DNA of 64,000 nucleotides. Source: Enterobacter ludwigii. Its GTDB lineage: Bacteria > Pseudomonadota > Gammaproteobacteria > Enterobacterales > Enterobacteriaceae. Within the stretch, counting starts at the first letter, position 1. Each line of letters opens with the position of its first letter. The DNA is taken from NCBI GenBank assembly GCA_023023105.1, contig CP083824.1, positions 1,922,001-1,986,000 on the forward strand. The letters are read 5' to 3'. The notes under the pieces were generated by a model, which was not told where the DNA came from, ran no database searches, and saw only the letters and a program-made list of their open reading frames with translations. A program made the translations under genes and the position numbers. This document shows, one piece after another, positions 28,905-36,649 of this stretch.

Positions 28905-28980
28905 CACCGGGTGGCGCTTCGCTGACCCTGCCTACAAAATCTCAGGTGTTGGCAGGGTCAGGCGTCGCCGCTTCCCGGCA
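28905..28980. repeat. Paired REP-like palindromes (BIME)
   Basis: CCGGGTGGCGCTTCGCTGACCCTGCC at 28908-28932 and an inverted relative GGCAGGGTCAGGCGTCGCCGCTTCCCGGC at 28951-28979 surround CTACAAAATCTCAGGTGTT. This is the head-to-head REP arrangement, located immediately 3' of fdhF on the minus strand. Confidence 0.75.
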
Positions 28981-28985
28981 TATTC

Positions 28986-31136
28986 TCAGACGTTGAGGGC
29001 AGTGATTAGCCGCGTCTTCATGCTTTGATAGGCCGTGGTCGCATAGTCCTCCGCCCAGCGCTGATCCTCAATCGCCTCCAACTGCACCGCGCAGTATTTC
29101 GTCTCCGGCGTTTTGGAGATGGGATCGAGGTTGTCCTGCGTCAGTTCGTTACAGGCCCCAATCCACCACTGATAGGTCATATAGACCGCCCCGGCGTTGA
29201 TACGCTCGCTAATGCTGGCGCGGGTAATCACTTTACCACGACGCGAACGCACCCAGACCAGTTGCCCGTCTGTAATGCCCAGCTTAGCTGCATCGGCAGG
29301 GTTCATTTGCACGCGGCCAGGCTCGTCGGCCAGGCTTTGCAGCGCGGCGCAGTTCCCGGTCATGGAGCGGCAGGAGTAGTGCCCCACCTCGCGTACCGTA
29401 CAGAGCACCAGCGGGAAATCCGCATCCGGGGTTTCCGCCGGCGCGCGCCACGGGGCGGCAAAGAGCTGCCCTTTACCGGATGCGGTGTCGAACTGATTGC
29501 CTTTGTACAGGTACGGGGTTCCCGGATGATCCAGCGTCGGGCACGGCCACTGGACATGACCCATCTCACCCATTTTTTCATACGTCACGCCGAAGAACAG
29601 CGGGCACAGCTCGCGCATCTCGTCCCAGATCTGCTGGTTAGACTCGTAATGCATCGGGTAGCCCATTTCGCTTGCGAGCAGGCTGATGATCTCCCAGTCG
29701 CGCTTCACGTTGCCGCTGGCTTCGATGGCTTTGCCAAAACGCTGGAACCCCCGGTCGGCACAGGTAAATACGCCGCCGTGTTCGCCCCAGGAGGTGGCGG
29801 GGAGAAGAACATCCGCCACTTCCGCTGTTTTGGTCATAAAGATGTCCTGAACTACCACAAAGTCGAGGGCCTCAAAACCGCTGCGAACCAGGCCGAGATC
29901 GGCCTCGGTCTGAAGCGGATCTTCCCCCATGATGTAATAGGCTTTGACCTTACCTTCCAGTGCCAGGTGTGGCACTTCAGTTATGCGTGTTCCGACACGA
30001 TCGTCCATTTTGTTGACGTCAATCCCCCACGCATCAGCGAACTTCTGCCTGATTGCCGGGTCCGTGACGTCCTGGTAACCCGGGAACATATTGGGTAGAA
30101 CCCCCATATCGCAGGCGCCCTGTACATTATTTTGGCCGCGTACAGGGCCAACGCCGACGGCAGGTCGTCCAAGGTTGCCGGTCAGCAGCGCCAGGCTGGA
30201 AAGTCCTTTGACCACATCGACAGCCTGACCAAACTGCGTTACACCCATGCCCCACATCACGGTGGCTGACGGTGCCGCCGCAAAAGTGCGCATCGCCTGT
30301 CGAACATCGCGGGCGGGAATGCCGGTAAGATGTTCGACATTCTCTGGTGCGTAGTCTTTTACCGTCTGACGATAGGCCTCAAGCCCTTCTGTAAAACGCG
30401 CAACGTAGTTTTTGTCATAGAGTTCTTCTTCCAGCAGCACATAACCAAAGGCGTTCACCAGCGCCATGTTGCTGCCGTTTTTCAGCTGCAGATGCTGGTC
30501 GGCAATGCGCGCCGTTTCAATGCGACGCGGATCGCAGACGATAATTGTTGCGCCGTTCTCACGCGCCTTCAGCACACGTCTGGCGACGATAGGGTGGGAG
30601 TCCGCGCAGTTATAGCCGAATACCAGCAGGCATTTTGAGTTTTCAATATCGCTGATCGAGTTGCTCATTGCGCCATTGCCCAACGTTTCCTGTAAGCCGG
30701 CAACGGAAGGGCCGTGACAGACGCGCGCACAGCAGTCAACGTTGTTGGTGTTCAGCACAGCACGGGCAAATTTCTGCATCACATAATTTGTTTCATTCCC
30801 GGTACCACGTGAGGAGCCGGTGGTCATGATCGACCGTGGGCCGTACTGCTCTTTAATGCTGCTGAGTTTGTGGGCGGTATAGCGGATTGCCTCTTCCCAG
30901 GTGACGGGAGTAAATGCCTCTCCTTTGTGGTAGCGGATCATCGGTTGGGTCAGGCGTGGGGTGAGGAGACGGGTATCGTTGAGGAAATCCCAGCCGTAAA
31001 AGCCTTTCAGACACAGGGAGCCCTGGTTTGTGACGCCCTCTGCCGCTTCGGCACGGATAATACGGTTATTTTCAACGACAAGGTTTAATTTACAGCCTGC
31101 ACCGCAGTAGGGGCAGACGCTGGCGATCTTTTTCAT
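28986..31136 (-). CDS. fdhF: Formate dehydrogenase H-like molybdopterin oxidoreductase, cysteine variant
   Basis: 716 residues from ATG 31136 (MKKIASVCPYCGAGCKLNLVV); a TTG further upstream is ignored. About the length of E. coli FdhF (715) and similar throughout. The N-terminal 4Fe-4S motif CPYCGAGC...GSLCLKG, bis-MGD motifs and the C-terminal molydopterin domain (REVGHYSCRSMTGNCAAL, MTYQWWIGACNEL) are present. At the residue equivalent to Sec140, the sequence NVDCCARVCHGPSVAG has Cys encoded by TGT, not TGA, so no selenocysteine insertion is needed. A following His is kept. No hyc/hyf partner genes are adjacent. It should oxidise formate, possibly at lower rate than the Sec enzyme; electron acceptor unknown. 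Confidence 0.88.
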   Translation of the reverse strand: MKKIASVCPYCGAGCKLNLVVENNRIIRAEAAEGVTNQGSLCLKGFYGWDFLNDTRLLTPRLTQPMIRYHKGEAFTPVTWEEAIRYTAHKLSSIKEQYGPRSIMTTGSSRGTGNETNYVMQKFARAVLNTNNVDCCARVCHGPSVAGLQETLGNGAMSNSISDIENSKCLLVFGYNCADSHPIVARRVLKARENGATIIVCDPRRIETARIADQHLQLKNGSNMALVNAFGYVLLEEELYDKNYVARFTEGLEAYRQTVKDYAPENVEHLTGIPARDVRQAMRTFAAAPSATVMWGMGVTQFGQAVDVVKGLSSLALLTGNLGRPAVGVGPVRGQNNVQGACDMGVLPNMFPGYQDVTDPAIRQKFADAWGIDVNKMDDRVGTRITEVPHLALEGKVKAYYIMGEDPLQTEADLGLVRSGFEALDFVVVQDIFMTKTAEVADVLLPATSWGEHGGVFTCADRGFQRFGKAIEASGNVKRDWEIISLLASEMGYPMHYESNQQIWDEMRELCPLFFGVTYEKMGEMGHVQWPCPTLDHPGTPYLYKGNQFDTASGKGQLFAAPWRAPAETPDADFPLVLCTVREVGHYSCRSMTGNCAALQSLADEPGRVQMNPADAAKLGITDGQLVWVRSRRGKVITRASISERINAGAVYMTYQWWIGACNELTQDNLDPISKTPETKYCAVQLEAIEDQRWAEDYATTAYQSMKTRLITALNV

Positions 31137-31202
31137 CAATAACAGACCTGTTAAGAAATGAAGCAAAGTTGGCTGGAAGACCCAGCCCCGTAAACGGAGG
31201 TA

Positions 31203-31218
31203 AGCAGGAACCGTGCCA
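31203..31218 (-). promoter_or_regulatory. Candidate sigma-54 promoter of fdhF
   Basis: On the minus strand: TGGCACG-GTTC-CTGCT. The GG at -24 and GC at -12 have correct spacing, and only one core base departs from TGGCACG-N4-TTGCW. It is about 67 bases upstream of the fdhF ATG. E. coli fdhF is sigma-54/FhlA dependent, so such a promoter is expected for this family. Confidence 0.7.
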
Positions 31219-31260
31219 GGTTGGCTTTGCTGGCTTTACAGGGGTTAAGCGGGGAGGGCG

Positions 31261-31302
31261 CGTGTCATCGTCAGAACATTCGTCAGTTTTGACGATGACA
31301 CG
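31261..31302. promoter_or_regulatory. Long perfect inverted repeat, candidate activator (FhlA-like) site
   Basis: Arms CGTGTCATCGTCA (31261-31273) and TGACGATGACACG (31290-31302) are perfect complements around a 16-base centre. The centre is about 64 bases upstream of the candidate sigma-54 -24 element of fdhF. TGTCA/TGACA elements occur in the fdhF upstream activating sequence of E. coli as I recall. It could also be a 3' hairpin of ariR, but there is no U tract. Confidence 0.6.
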
Positions 31303-31326
31303 AGAGCAGGCTGAGTGGCTGTGATA

Positions 31327-31605
31327 TTACAGGTCGTCCATGGTGTAGCCAACGACGATTTCCAGCGTCTTGCGAATAACATCCGCCTGGACAACGTCGT
31401 TGGTCGATTCCAGCGTCTGAATAAGCCAGAGGATGATCGCTTTGTTGGAGAGATGCCCTTCGGAGGCCAGAACACAGCGTACTGCAGTAGAAAAAACAGC
31501 GGACTCTTCAGCAAAACGATCGCCTGCGTGACGGAAATATTCCGACAGCGCACTGTCTAAAAAAGCAGAATGGTATTCGGGTTGAAGCTGAATATTTTGT
31601 CTCAT
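31327..31605 (-). CDS. ariR: AriR/YmgB family acid-resistance and biofilm regulator
   Basis: 92 residues; clear AriR family sequence (YFRHAGDRFAEESAVFSTAV, AIILWLIQTLESTNDVVQADVIRKTLEIVVGYTMDDL). E. coli AriR is a small helical dimer affecting biofilm and acid resistance, with RcsC/D-linked output from the same operon. GGTGAG lies before the ATG. It is third in ycgZ-ymgA-ariR; the E. coli fourth gene ymgC is absent, with the fdhF upstream region in its place. Confidence 0.9.
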   Translation of the reverse strand: MRQNIQLQPEYHSAFLDSALSEYFRHAGDRFAEESAVFSTAVRCVLASEGHLSNKAIILWLIQTLESTNDVVQADVIRKTLEIVVGYTMDDL

Positions 31606-31634
31606 TTGTTCTCACCGTAGCTGTTAAATGACAG

Positions 31635-31955
31635 TCAATGTATTTTTTTGGGATCGGACGGTTTTCCACTTCCAAATAACGGCACAACATTGTCTCTGTT
31701 ATCGTTGAGAGATCCCTCTCTGTTCGTTCGTCCTTGCGCGGTTCTGCGACGTGTAAAGGCGATGCTGTTTGAGCCGATCTCGGCAATCACCACCGCAAGT
31801 GTCTCCCGCCGCCGGGGATCCTTTTCATGTTCTTTCATGACCCGCAGACGCTGCAGCAATCCTTCGGTTGTGACTGGCCCCCGCTCTTTCAGAAGAGAAA
31901 GGGCGGCTTCACCGATAAGCTGGTCTATCAGTCGATCTGCGTCACTGCTGTTCAT
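31635..31955 (-). CDS. ymgA: YmgA-like connector protein
   Basis: 106 residues from ATG 31955 (MNSSDADRLIDQLIGEAALSLL), four bases after the ycgZ stop; upstream extension to 32018 would overlap ycgZ. The pattern of an N-terminal helical region followed by LLQRLRVMKEHEKDPRRRETLAVVIAEI and a basic/Asn-rich tail ending DPKKIH matches YmgA (ends NRIH in E. coli). Small relatives in this operon share ancestry with YcgZ and AriR. In E. coli they act through the Rcs system on biofilm and curli. Confidence 0.8.
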   Translation of the reverse strand: MNSSDADRLIDQLIGEAALSLLKERGPVTTEGLLQRLRVMKEHEKDPRRRETLAVVIAEIGSNSIAFTRRRTAQGRTNREGSLNDNRDNVVPLFGSGKPSDPKKIH

Positions 31956-31959
31956 GGCA

Positions 31960-32199
31960 TTACCGCTCGAAGAGGAGACCAAGCAGCATGTGATAATGTT
32001 GTTCCCCTTCCGGGCCATCGGCTCTTTCGAGGCGGCTTAACAGTTTGGTACAGAGCGCTTTGCGATTGAGGTTTCGCCCGTCGCTAAGAATTTCAACCAC
32101 GACCTGACCCAATGTTTCCTGCTGAGTAGGAAGTGCGGCTTTTTCGAAGTACTGTGCAATCGCTGCTGCCGAATCTGCGACATAACCGTTCTGTTGCAT
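31960..32199 (-). CDS. ycgZ: YcgZ, first gene of the BluR-repressed connector operon
   Basis: 79 residues; very close to E. coli YcgZ (VADSAAAIAQYFEKAALPTQQETLGQVVVEILSDGRNLNRKALCTKLLSRLE). It is the promoter-proximal gene of ycgZ-ymgA-ariR, divergent from bluF. The 31-base palindrome at 32259-32289 is 60 bases upstream of its start. It is expressed at low temperature/blue light in E. coli when BluF antagonises BluR. Confidence 0.9.
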   Translation of the reverse strand: MQQNGYVADSAAAIAQYFEKAALPTQQETLGQVVVEILSDGRNLNRKALCTKLLSRLERADGPEGEQHYHMLLGLLFER

Positions 32200-32539
32200 G
32201 TTTCACTCCTGTAAAAATTCGTAATCAGTAACGTTACATTTAAGGTATACACAATTCTAAAATCTGTACATTAAAAATGTACAGATTTTGGATTTATTTG
32301 TGATATTTTTTATTAATTATAACTATTTCAATGGGTTGTTTGCATGCCACAAAATGGTAACTCTACAAGATATATTGTACAAATCAGAGCGGCACTGTTA
32401 AGTTGTACAGAGCAGAAAATGGAGTCATTAAATGGCGTAAATGATTGAGGTGTAAATTATTTGTCAGGCAATTAATGTGCTATAACAGATCCTTATCCAC
32501 ATGTTTTTGTGGTCATAACCCTAACCCCCCAGGAATAGC
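32200..32539. promoter_or_regulatory. Divergent ycgZ/bluF regulatory region with four TGTACA motifs
   Basis: 340 AT-rich bases without a gene. TGTACA occurs at 32265-32270, 32277-32282 (both within the 31-base palindrome), 32376-32381 and 32404-32409. MerR-type light regulators of the CarH/LitR group use TGTACA-like operators, and BluR belongs to the same broad family. Confidence 0.65.
32259..32289. promoter_or_regulatory. 31-base palindrome, probable BluR operator
   Basis: Perfect arms AAAATCTGTACATT / AATGTACAGATTTT around AAA. It lies in the ycgZ promoter region, where BluR is known to bind in E. coli. Confidence 0.75.
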
Positions 32540-33760
32540 ATGCTTACAACCATCATTTACCGCAGTCATATCTGCGAGGACGTTCCAGTGAAAGCGCTGG
32601 AAAAAATGGTCGCTGCTGCAAATAGTAAAAATCGGCAATCCAATGTCACGGGGATCTTGCTGTTTAACGGCACACATTTTTTTCAATTGCTCGAAGGGCC
32701 AGTGGAACACGTTTCGTCAATCTATGAGCAGATCTGTAAGGACGCACGTCACCATAACGTGGTGGAGTTGATGCGCGATCACGGGCCGACCCGACGTTTT
32801 GGCAACGTGGGTATGGAGCTGTTTGATTTGCGCCAGTTCGACAGGGAGGAGGTACTTCAGCAGGTGCTTAACAAAGGCACCACGCGTTATCAGTTGACGT
32901 ACAATGACCGTCCTTTGCAGTTTTTCCGCACCTTTGTCGAGGCCACTGAGAAAGCCAACTATTTTGAATTGCCTCCGGCGGATTCATGGGATTTTATCCC
33001 CGAAGAAACACCGCTATCCGCGCAACCTGAGGTGGTGGCAAAAGGAGCGGACTGCAGTTTTGCGTTTCAACCCATCGTCGATCCGTTCATGCAGCAGGTC
33101 GTCTCCTGGGAGGCGCTTCTCCGCACCCCTGACGGCAATGCTCCTGGGGTCTACTTCGCTAACCGACCGCGTGAGGAAATGTATGCGTCTGATTTGCACA
33201 GCAAGCAGGTGGCGCTCTCAATGGCCAGCGCGCTGGGGCTACAGGACCAGACATTATCCCTCAACCTGCTGCCTATGACGCTGGTTAACGTACCGAACGC
33301 CGTGGACTTCCTGCTCACCACGATTGATGCAAATGGCTTTGTGCCCGAGCAAATTGTGGTGGAATTTACGGAGAGCGAAGCCATTTCCCGTTTCGATGAA
33401 TTTACCCATTCGGTCAGGCAGTTAAAAAGTGCGGGTATCAGTGTGACGATCGATCACTTTGGTGCCGGTTTTGCCGGGCTACAGTTACTGGCACAGTTCC
33501 AGCCGGACAGAATTAAAATTAATCGCGACCTGGTCGCAAACGTGCACAAAAGCGGCCCCAGACAGGCCATCATTCAGGCGATCATCAAGTGCTGTACTTC
33601 CCTTGAAATTCAGTTCTGTGCGGTCGGTGTGGAGAAGGCTGAAGAGTGGATGTGGCTGGAGTCTGCAGGAATTTCTCAGTTTCAGGGACACCTTTTTGCC
33701 AGCCCGCGACATGGCGGAATTCCGGCTATTGCGTGGCCAGAGAAAAAGTACGAGTTCTGA
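32540..33760 (+). CDS. bluF: BluF, blue-light-responsive BLUF-EAL anti-repressor
   Basis: 406 residues. N-terminal BLUF domain (1-95) with the flavin-site residues Tyr7, Asn31 and Gln49 in the expected places (TTIIYRSH, NSKNRQSNVTGILLFN, FFQLLEGP). C-terminal EAL-like domain (about 155-400): EALLRTPDG and FTESEA are present, but IDHFGAGFAG replaces the DDFGTG catalytic loop, so c-di-GMP phosphodiesterase activity is unlikely, as in E. coli BluF. Light-activated BluF binds BluR and releases it from DNA. AGGA precedes the ATG. It lies between the ycgZ operon and bluR, as in E. coli. Confidence 0.95.
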   Translation: MLTTIIYRSHICEDVPVKALEKMVAAANSKNRQSNVTGILLFNGTHFFQLLEGPVEHVSSIYEQICKDARHHNVVELMRDHGPTRRFGNVGMELFDLRQFDREEVLQQVLNKGTTRYQLTYNDRPLQFFRTFVEATEKANYFELPPADSWDFIPEETPLSAQPEVVAKGADCSFAFQPIVDPFMQQVVSWEALLRTPDGNAPGVYFANRPREEMYASDLHSKQVALSMASALGLQDQTLSLNLLPMTLVNVPNAVDFLLTTIDANGFVPEQIVVEFTESEAISRFDEFTHSVRQLKSAGISVTIDHFGAGFAGLQLLAQFQPDRIKINRDLVANVHKSGPRQAIIQAIIKCCTSLEIQFCAVGVEKAEEWMWLESAGISQFQGHLFASPRHGGIPAIAWPEKKYEF

Positions 33761-33766
33761 AAAAAC

Positions 33767-33894
33767 TGTACACAGTTTGACTGACGTGACTGTACTAACG
33801 GTAAAATTTATACAACAATGTATTAACAGGTAAATGGCTTGTAACGCATTCACCTGCTTAAAACGAGGTCTTAGTTATACAAATGGGTTGTACA
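33767..33894. promoter_or_regulatory. bluF-bluR spacer with TGTACA motifs
   Basis: TGTACA at 33767-33772 and 33889-33894, TGTACT at 33791-33796 and TATACA at 33876-33881. Same motif as the ycgZ/bluF region; suggests autoregulation of bluR. Confidence 0.5.
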
Positions 33895-33947
33895 ATCTGA
33901 TAAGGTTGGTGTAGTTAGGTATGGAAGTACTGTGCGTGAGGGAGTTA

Positions 33948-34676
33948 ATGGCCTATTACAGTATCGGCGAAGTGGCCGAACGATGCGGTATCAACCCCGT
34001 TACGCTGCGTGCCTGGCAGCGCCGTTATGGATTGTTGAAGCCGCAGCGCAGCGAAGGGGGTCATCGTCAGTTTGACGATGAAGATATCCTGCGTATTGAA
34101 GAGATCAAGCGCCTGATGAAAAGCGGCGTCTCGGTCGGAAAAGTCAAAGCCTTACTGGAAAACAAGGACGTACTGACTCAGGGTAACTGGGTTTCATTCC
34201 AGGAAGAGATGATGACCGTTCTGCGTTATGCCAGCCCGGCAAAGCTGCGCGCCAAAATTGGTGAGTATCGCCGCGATCACGCGCTGGATGCACTGATTGA
34301 TAACATCATCTCTCCCGTCCGCCAGCGAATGAATCAGGACCAGAACACCGTGCGTCACATGGCAAGCCTGCTTGACGGCGTCCTGATTGAATTCGCGATT
34401 GCAAGCCTGGCGGAGTCCCGCAAGAAAGCGGGTAAAGACGCGCTGCTTATTGGCTGGGAATGCGAGGACCGTACTCATTTGTGGCTTGAGGCCGCACGCT
34501 TATCGCAGAAAGGCTGGCATATTGATGTGCTGGCGGAACCTATTGACTCACCGCGTCCGGAACTTTTCCCGGGGCAAAAAATCTTCGTCTGGACGGGGAA
34601 ATCCCCAACGCCTCGCCAGCAGGAACAGCTCGATCACTGGCGTGAACAGGGTTTCTCTGTGTCGTTTCATATTTAA
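33948..34676 (+). CDS. bluR: BluR, MerR-like repressor of the ycgZ operon
   Basis: 242 residues from ATG 33948 ([23 protein letters not shown]), preceded by GAGGGAG; the frame opens at 33921. N-terminal MerR winged helix (1-70, [25 protein letters not shown]). The C-terminal part resembles the cobalamin-binding layout of CarH/LitR relatives ([31 protein letters not shown]..., [20 protein letters not shown]) but has no B12-binding DXHXXG motif. In E. coli BluR represses ycgZ-ymgA-ariR-ymgC. TGTACA motifs at 33767, 33889 and the ycgZ region suggest that it also controls itself. Confidence 0.93.
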   Translation: MAYYSIGEVAERCGINPVTLRAWQRRYGLLKPQRSEGGHRQFDDEDILRIEEIKRLMKSGVSVGKVKALLENKDVLTQGNWVSFQEEMMTVLRYASPAKLRAKIGEYRRDHALDALIDNIISPVRQRMNQDQNTVRHMASLLDGVLIEFAIASLAESRKKAGKDALLIGWECEDRTHLWLEAARLSQKGWHIDVLAEPIDSPRPELFPGQKIFVWTGKSPTPRQQEQLDHWREQGFSVSFHI

Positions 34677-34682
34677 ACTAAG

Positions 34683-34703
34683 GGGTCCGGAAGGGCCTTT
34701 TTG
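34683..34703 (+). terminator. Weak terminator of bluR
   Basis: GGTCC / GGGCC stem (with one G:U pair) and five Ts shortly after the bluR stop. Confidence 0.55.
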
Positions 34704-35005
34704 CTTTAGATTTCGTCATCACCTGACCTGTTTCGTCAATCGAGCGGCGTCGGTTCGTTGATTTCGAATGCCATAATACAATAGCGTACAAAAAATAGAA
34801 TAATTGATGTTCATTAAGCACAATACTCTACTTTTTTTCGGAAAATAATGTCATTAGCCTGCGATTAGCTATCACGGATTTATCTTCAGTACCGTAAGTA
34901 TTTTTGATTGCTTTTTCTCAGGGCGGAATCCTTGGGGGATAGTTTGTATTTTTCAAAGTATTTTTCCTAAGGTTGAGTATAAATTAAATTATGAGGTTAT
35001 ATAGG
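34704..35005. other. AT-rich spacer before the Rhs fragment
   Basis: About 300 bases of AT-rich sequence. No gene, tRNA or repeat is recognised. It should carry the promoter of the Rhs fragment; AGGATG is at the start of the open frame. Confidence 0.5.
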
Positions 35006-35882
35006 ATGAGGAAAAATAGCATTTTTTATTCAGGCCAGCGGCGTTCTGATGTAAGCAATAGTTATCTTCTGGGAAATGGTTACCGTGGTTTTAACCCCAT
35101 TCTGAAACGTTTTACTGGCCAGGATACATGAGCCCATTTGACGCCGGGGGGGGGAACGGTTTTGCCTATTGCAGTGGTGATAGCATTAATAACACTGATG
35201 CATCCGGGCATGGTCCATTGCTGGATTTTATTTTCATCTTTGCAGGTTTTGTTGGGCGTAATGTTCGCAGAGCCTCTGAAGAAATGGAAGTTGCCGGACA
35301 GGCAATGAACAGAGTCGAAGGGATGATGGATTTGGAGGTTGGTAGAAATGTTGTTTCAGCAGTTGCCACAGACGGTTCTTCATTTACTCCAGGAGATGCC
35401 TTAAACGCGCAAAAGGGATTTTTCGAAGATTTTTTGCGCCAACAAGATATTTTAGTAGATGGCTGGCAAAGTAATAACAAATTTAGCGCGTTCTATAATA
35501 GTGATAGCCGTAAATTGAAAGGCACAATAAAACTTGTGCTCAACAAGGAAGGTGGGTTTACAGCTAGAATTAAGCTTACGAAAAGAAGAGCATATCGCTT
35601 AAGTTGGGGGGAAGTTCGGGTGTTATATTTAGGAGACCAAGCCAGACGGTGGCTAAATATTATCTTGATTCCACTGTGCATAAAACCTTTATCAATCATT
35701 TTGAACGTTCGGTGCGAAGCCGTTTTCTGCATGCCCTACCAGATTATGCCGAGGCCTCTCAACTCTTTAGACCACGCCGACAAGGTCCGCGCATTGCCGT
35801 TGAAAATCTAAATTTACCCCCTGCCTATGATACACTGGGTTTATTGTTTGATTCTGCACCTCCCGCATATAGTGAAGTGTAA
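35006..35882 (+). pseudogene. Orphan Rhs core fragment with variable C-terminal domain, frame-disrupted
   Basis: Begins ATG 35006 (MRKNSIFYSGQRRSDVSNSYLLGNGYRGFNPILKRFTGQDT), then TGA at 35129; this TGA overlaps ATG 35128, where the Rhs core continues one frame back as MSPFDAGGGNGFAYCSGDSINNTDASGHG. That is the standard Rhs-associated core boundary, after which the C-terminal (toxin) region starts at about residue 30 of the second frame. A G6 tract at 35606-35611 marks a second shift: the third frame reads GGSSGVIFRRPSQTVAKYY and ends PPAYDTLGLLFDSAPPAYSEV. One base restored at each point would give one continuous protein of about 290 residues. Intact Rhs proteins are over 1000 residues, so this is only a tip. 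Toxic activity unknown. Confidence 0.7.
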
Positions 35883-36088
35883 ACACGTTTTATTTTGCCG
35901 ATATATAGTGTAAATCTTCCAGGCCAGGCCATTCGGTATGATTGAATAAGCGCCATCTCCAGGGTGGTGCTTACATATGCTGCCTGCCCGTTGTTCACTG
36001 CAAGACAAAAATCTATCTTAAAAATAGGCATTTCCGATGCATATTTTATTTTTTCCTCTTCCTTCGTGTTTTTGGATGAATAATGCAT
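35825..36088 (-). CDS. Hypothetical protein convergent with the Rhs fragment (doubtful)
   Basis: 87 codons from ATG 36088. No ribosome binding site is visible before the ATG, and the last 58 bases overlap the Rhs 3' end. The middle, MPIFKIDFCLAVNNGQAAYVSTTLEMALIQSYRMAWPGRFTLYIG, looks plausibly protein-like, but I recognise no family. It could be an uncoupled partner of the Rhs tip or chance. Confidence 0.25.
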   Translation of the reverse strand: MHYSSKNTKEEEKIKYASEMPIFKIDFCLAVNNGQAAYVSTTLEMALIQSYRMAWPGRFTLYIGKIKRVYTSLYAGGAESNNKPSVS

Positions 36089-36209
36089 TATTTATCAATG
36101 TATTGAACAATTAAATCCATCCCTCCGGCCTGTCGCAACAGGGTCTATGCTTAATAAAAGTAGCCAAAAAGGGCGGTTTAGCCGAATGCCCCTGCTGCCA
36201 GAGGGTTGA

Positions 36210-36228
36210 AGTGATAATCGTTATCACT
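36210..36228. promoter_or_regulatory. Fur box of the suf operon
   Basis: AGTGATAATCGTTATCACT, a 19-base near-perfect palindrome 45 bases upstream of sufA. Fur represses sufABCDSE in E. coli; OxyR, IscR and IHF sites are also known there, but I could not place them with confidence here. Confidence 0.9.
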
Positions 36229-36272
36229 AACATGGTGTTATGCCCTGATGGCTAATCAGATGAGGTGGACCT

Positions 36273-36641
36273 ATGGAACTGCATTCAGAAACCTTCAATC
36301 CTGCCGATTTTACCTGGCGCGGTTTAACGCTCACGCCAGCGGCGGCGGCACATATTCACGAGCTGGTGGCGAAAAAGCCCGAGATCCTCGGCGTGCGCCT
36401 TGGAGTCAAACAGACGGGATGCGCAGGCTTCGGCTACGTGCTTGATACCGTCACCGAACCCGAGAAAGATGATCTGGTCTTCGAGACCGACGGCGCAAAA
36501 TTGTACGTCGCGCTGCAGGCCATGCCCTTTATCGACGGTACAGAAGTGGACTACGTACGGGAAGGTTTAAACCAGCTGTTCAAATTTCACAACCCGAAAG
36601 CCCAGAACGAATGCGGCTGTGGCGAAAGCTTTGGGGTATAG
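36273..36641 (+). CDS. sufA: Fe-S cluster A-type carrier SufA
   Basis: 122 residues, as in E. coli. The three ligand cysteines are visible: [10 protein letters not shown] in the middle and [11 protein letters not shown] at the end. It accepts clusters from SufBC2D and passes them to target proteins. First gene of the suf operon, eight bases ahead of sufB. Confidence 0.96.
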   Translation: MELHSETFNPADFTWRGLTLTPAAAAHIHELVAKKPEILGVRLGVKQTGCAGFGYVLDTVTEPEKDDLVFETDGAKLYVALQAMPFIDGTEVDYVREGLNQLFKFHNPKAQNECGCGESFGV

Positions 36642-36649
36642 GCGGAACT

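Noticed and set aside
28986..31136. In-frame TGA selenocysteine codon in fdhF
   Set aside because: Checked the active-site codon on the minus strand: it is TGT, so no recoding is needed.
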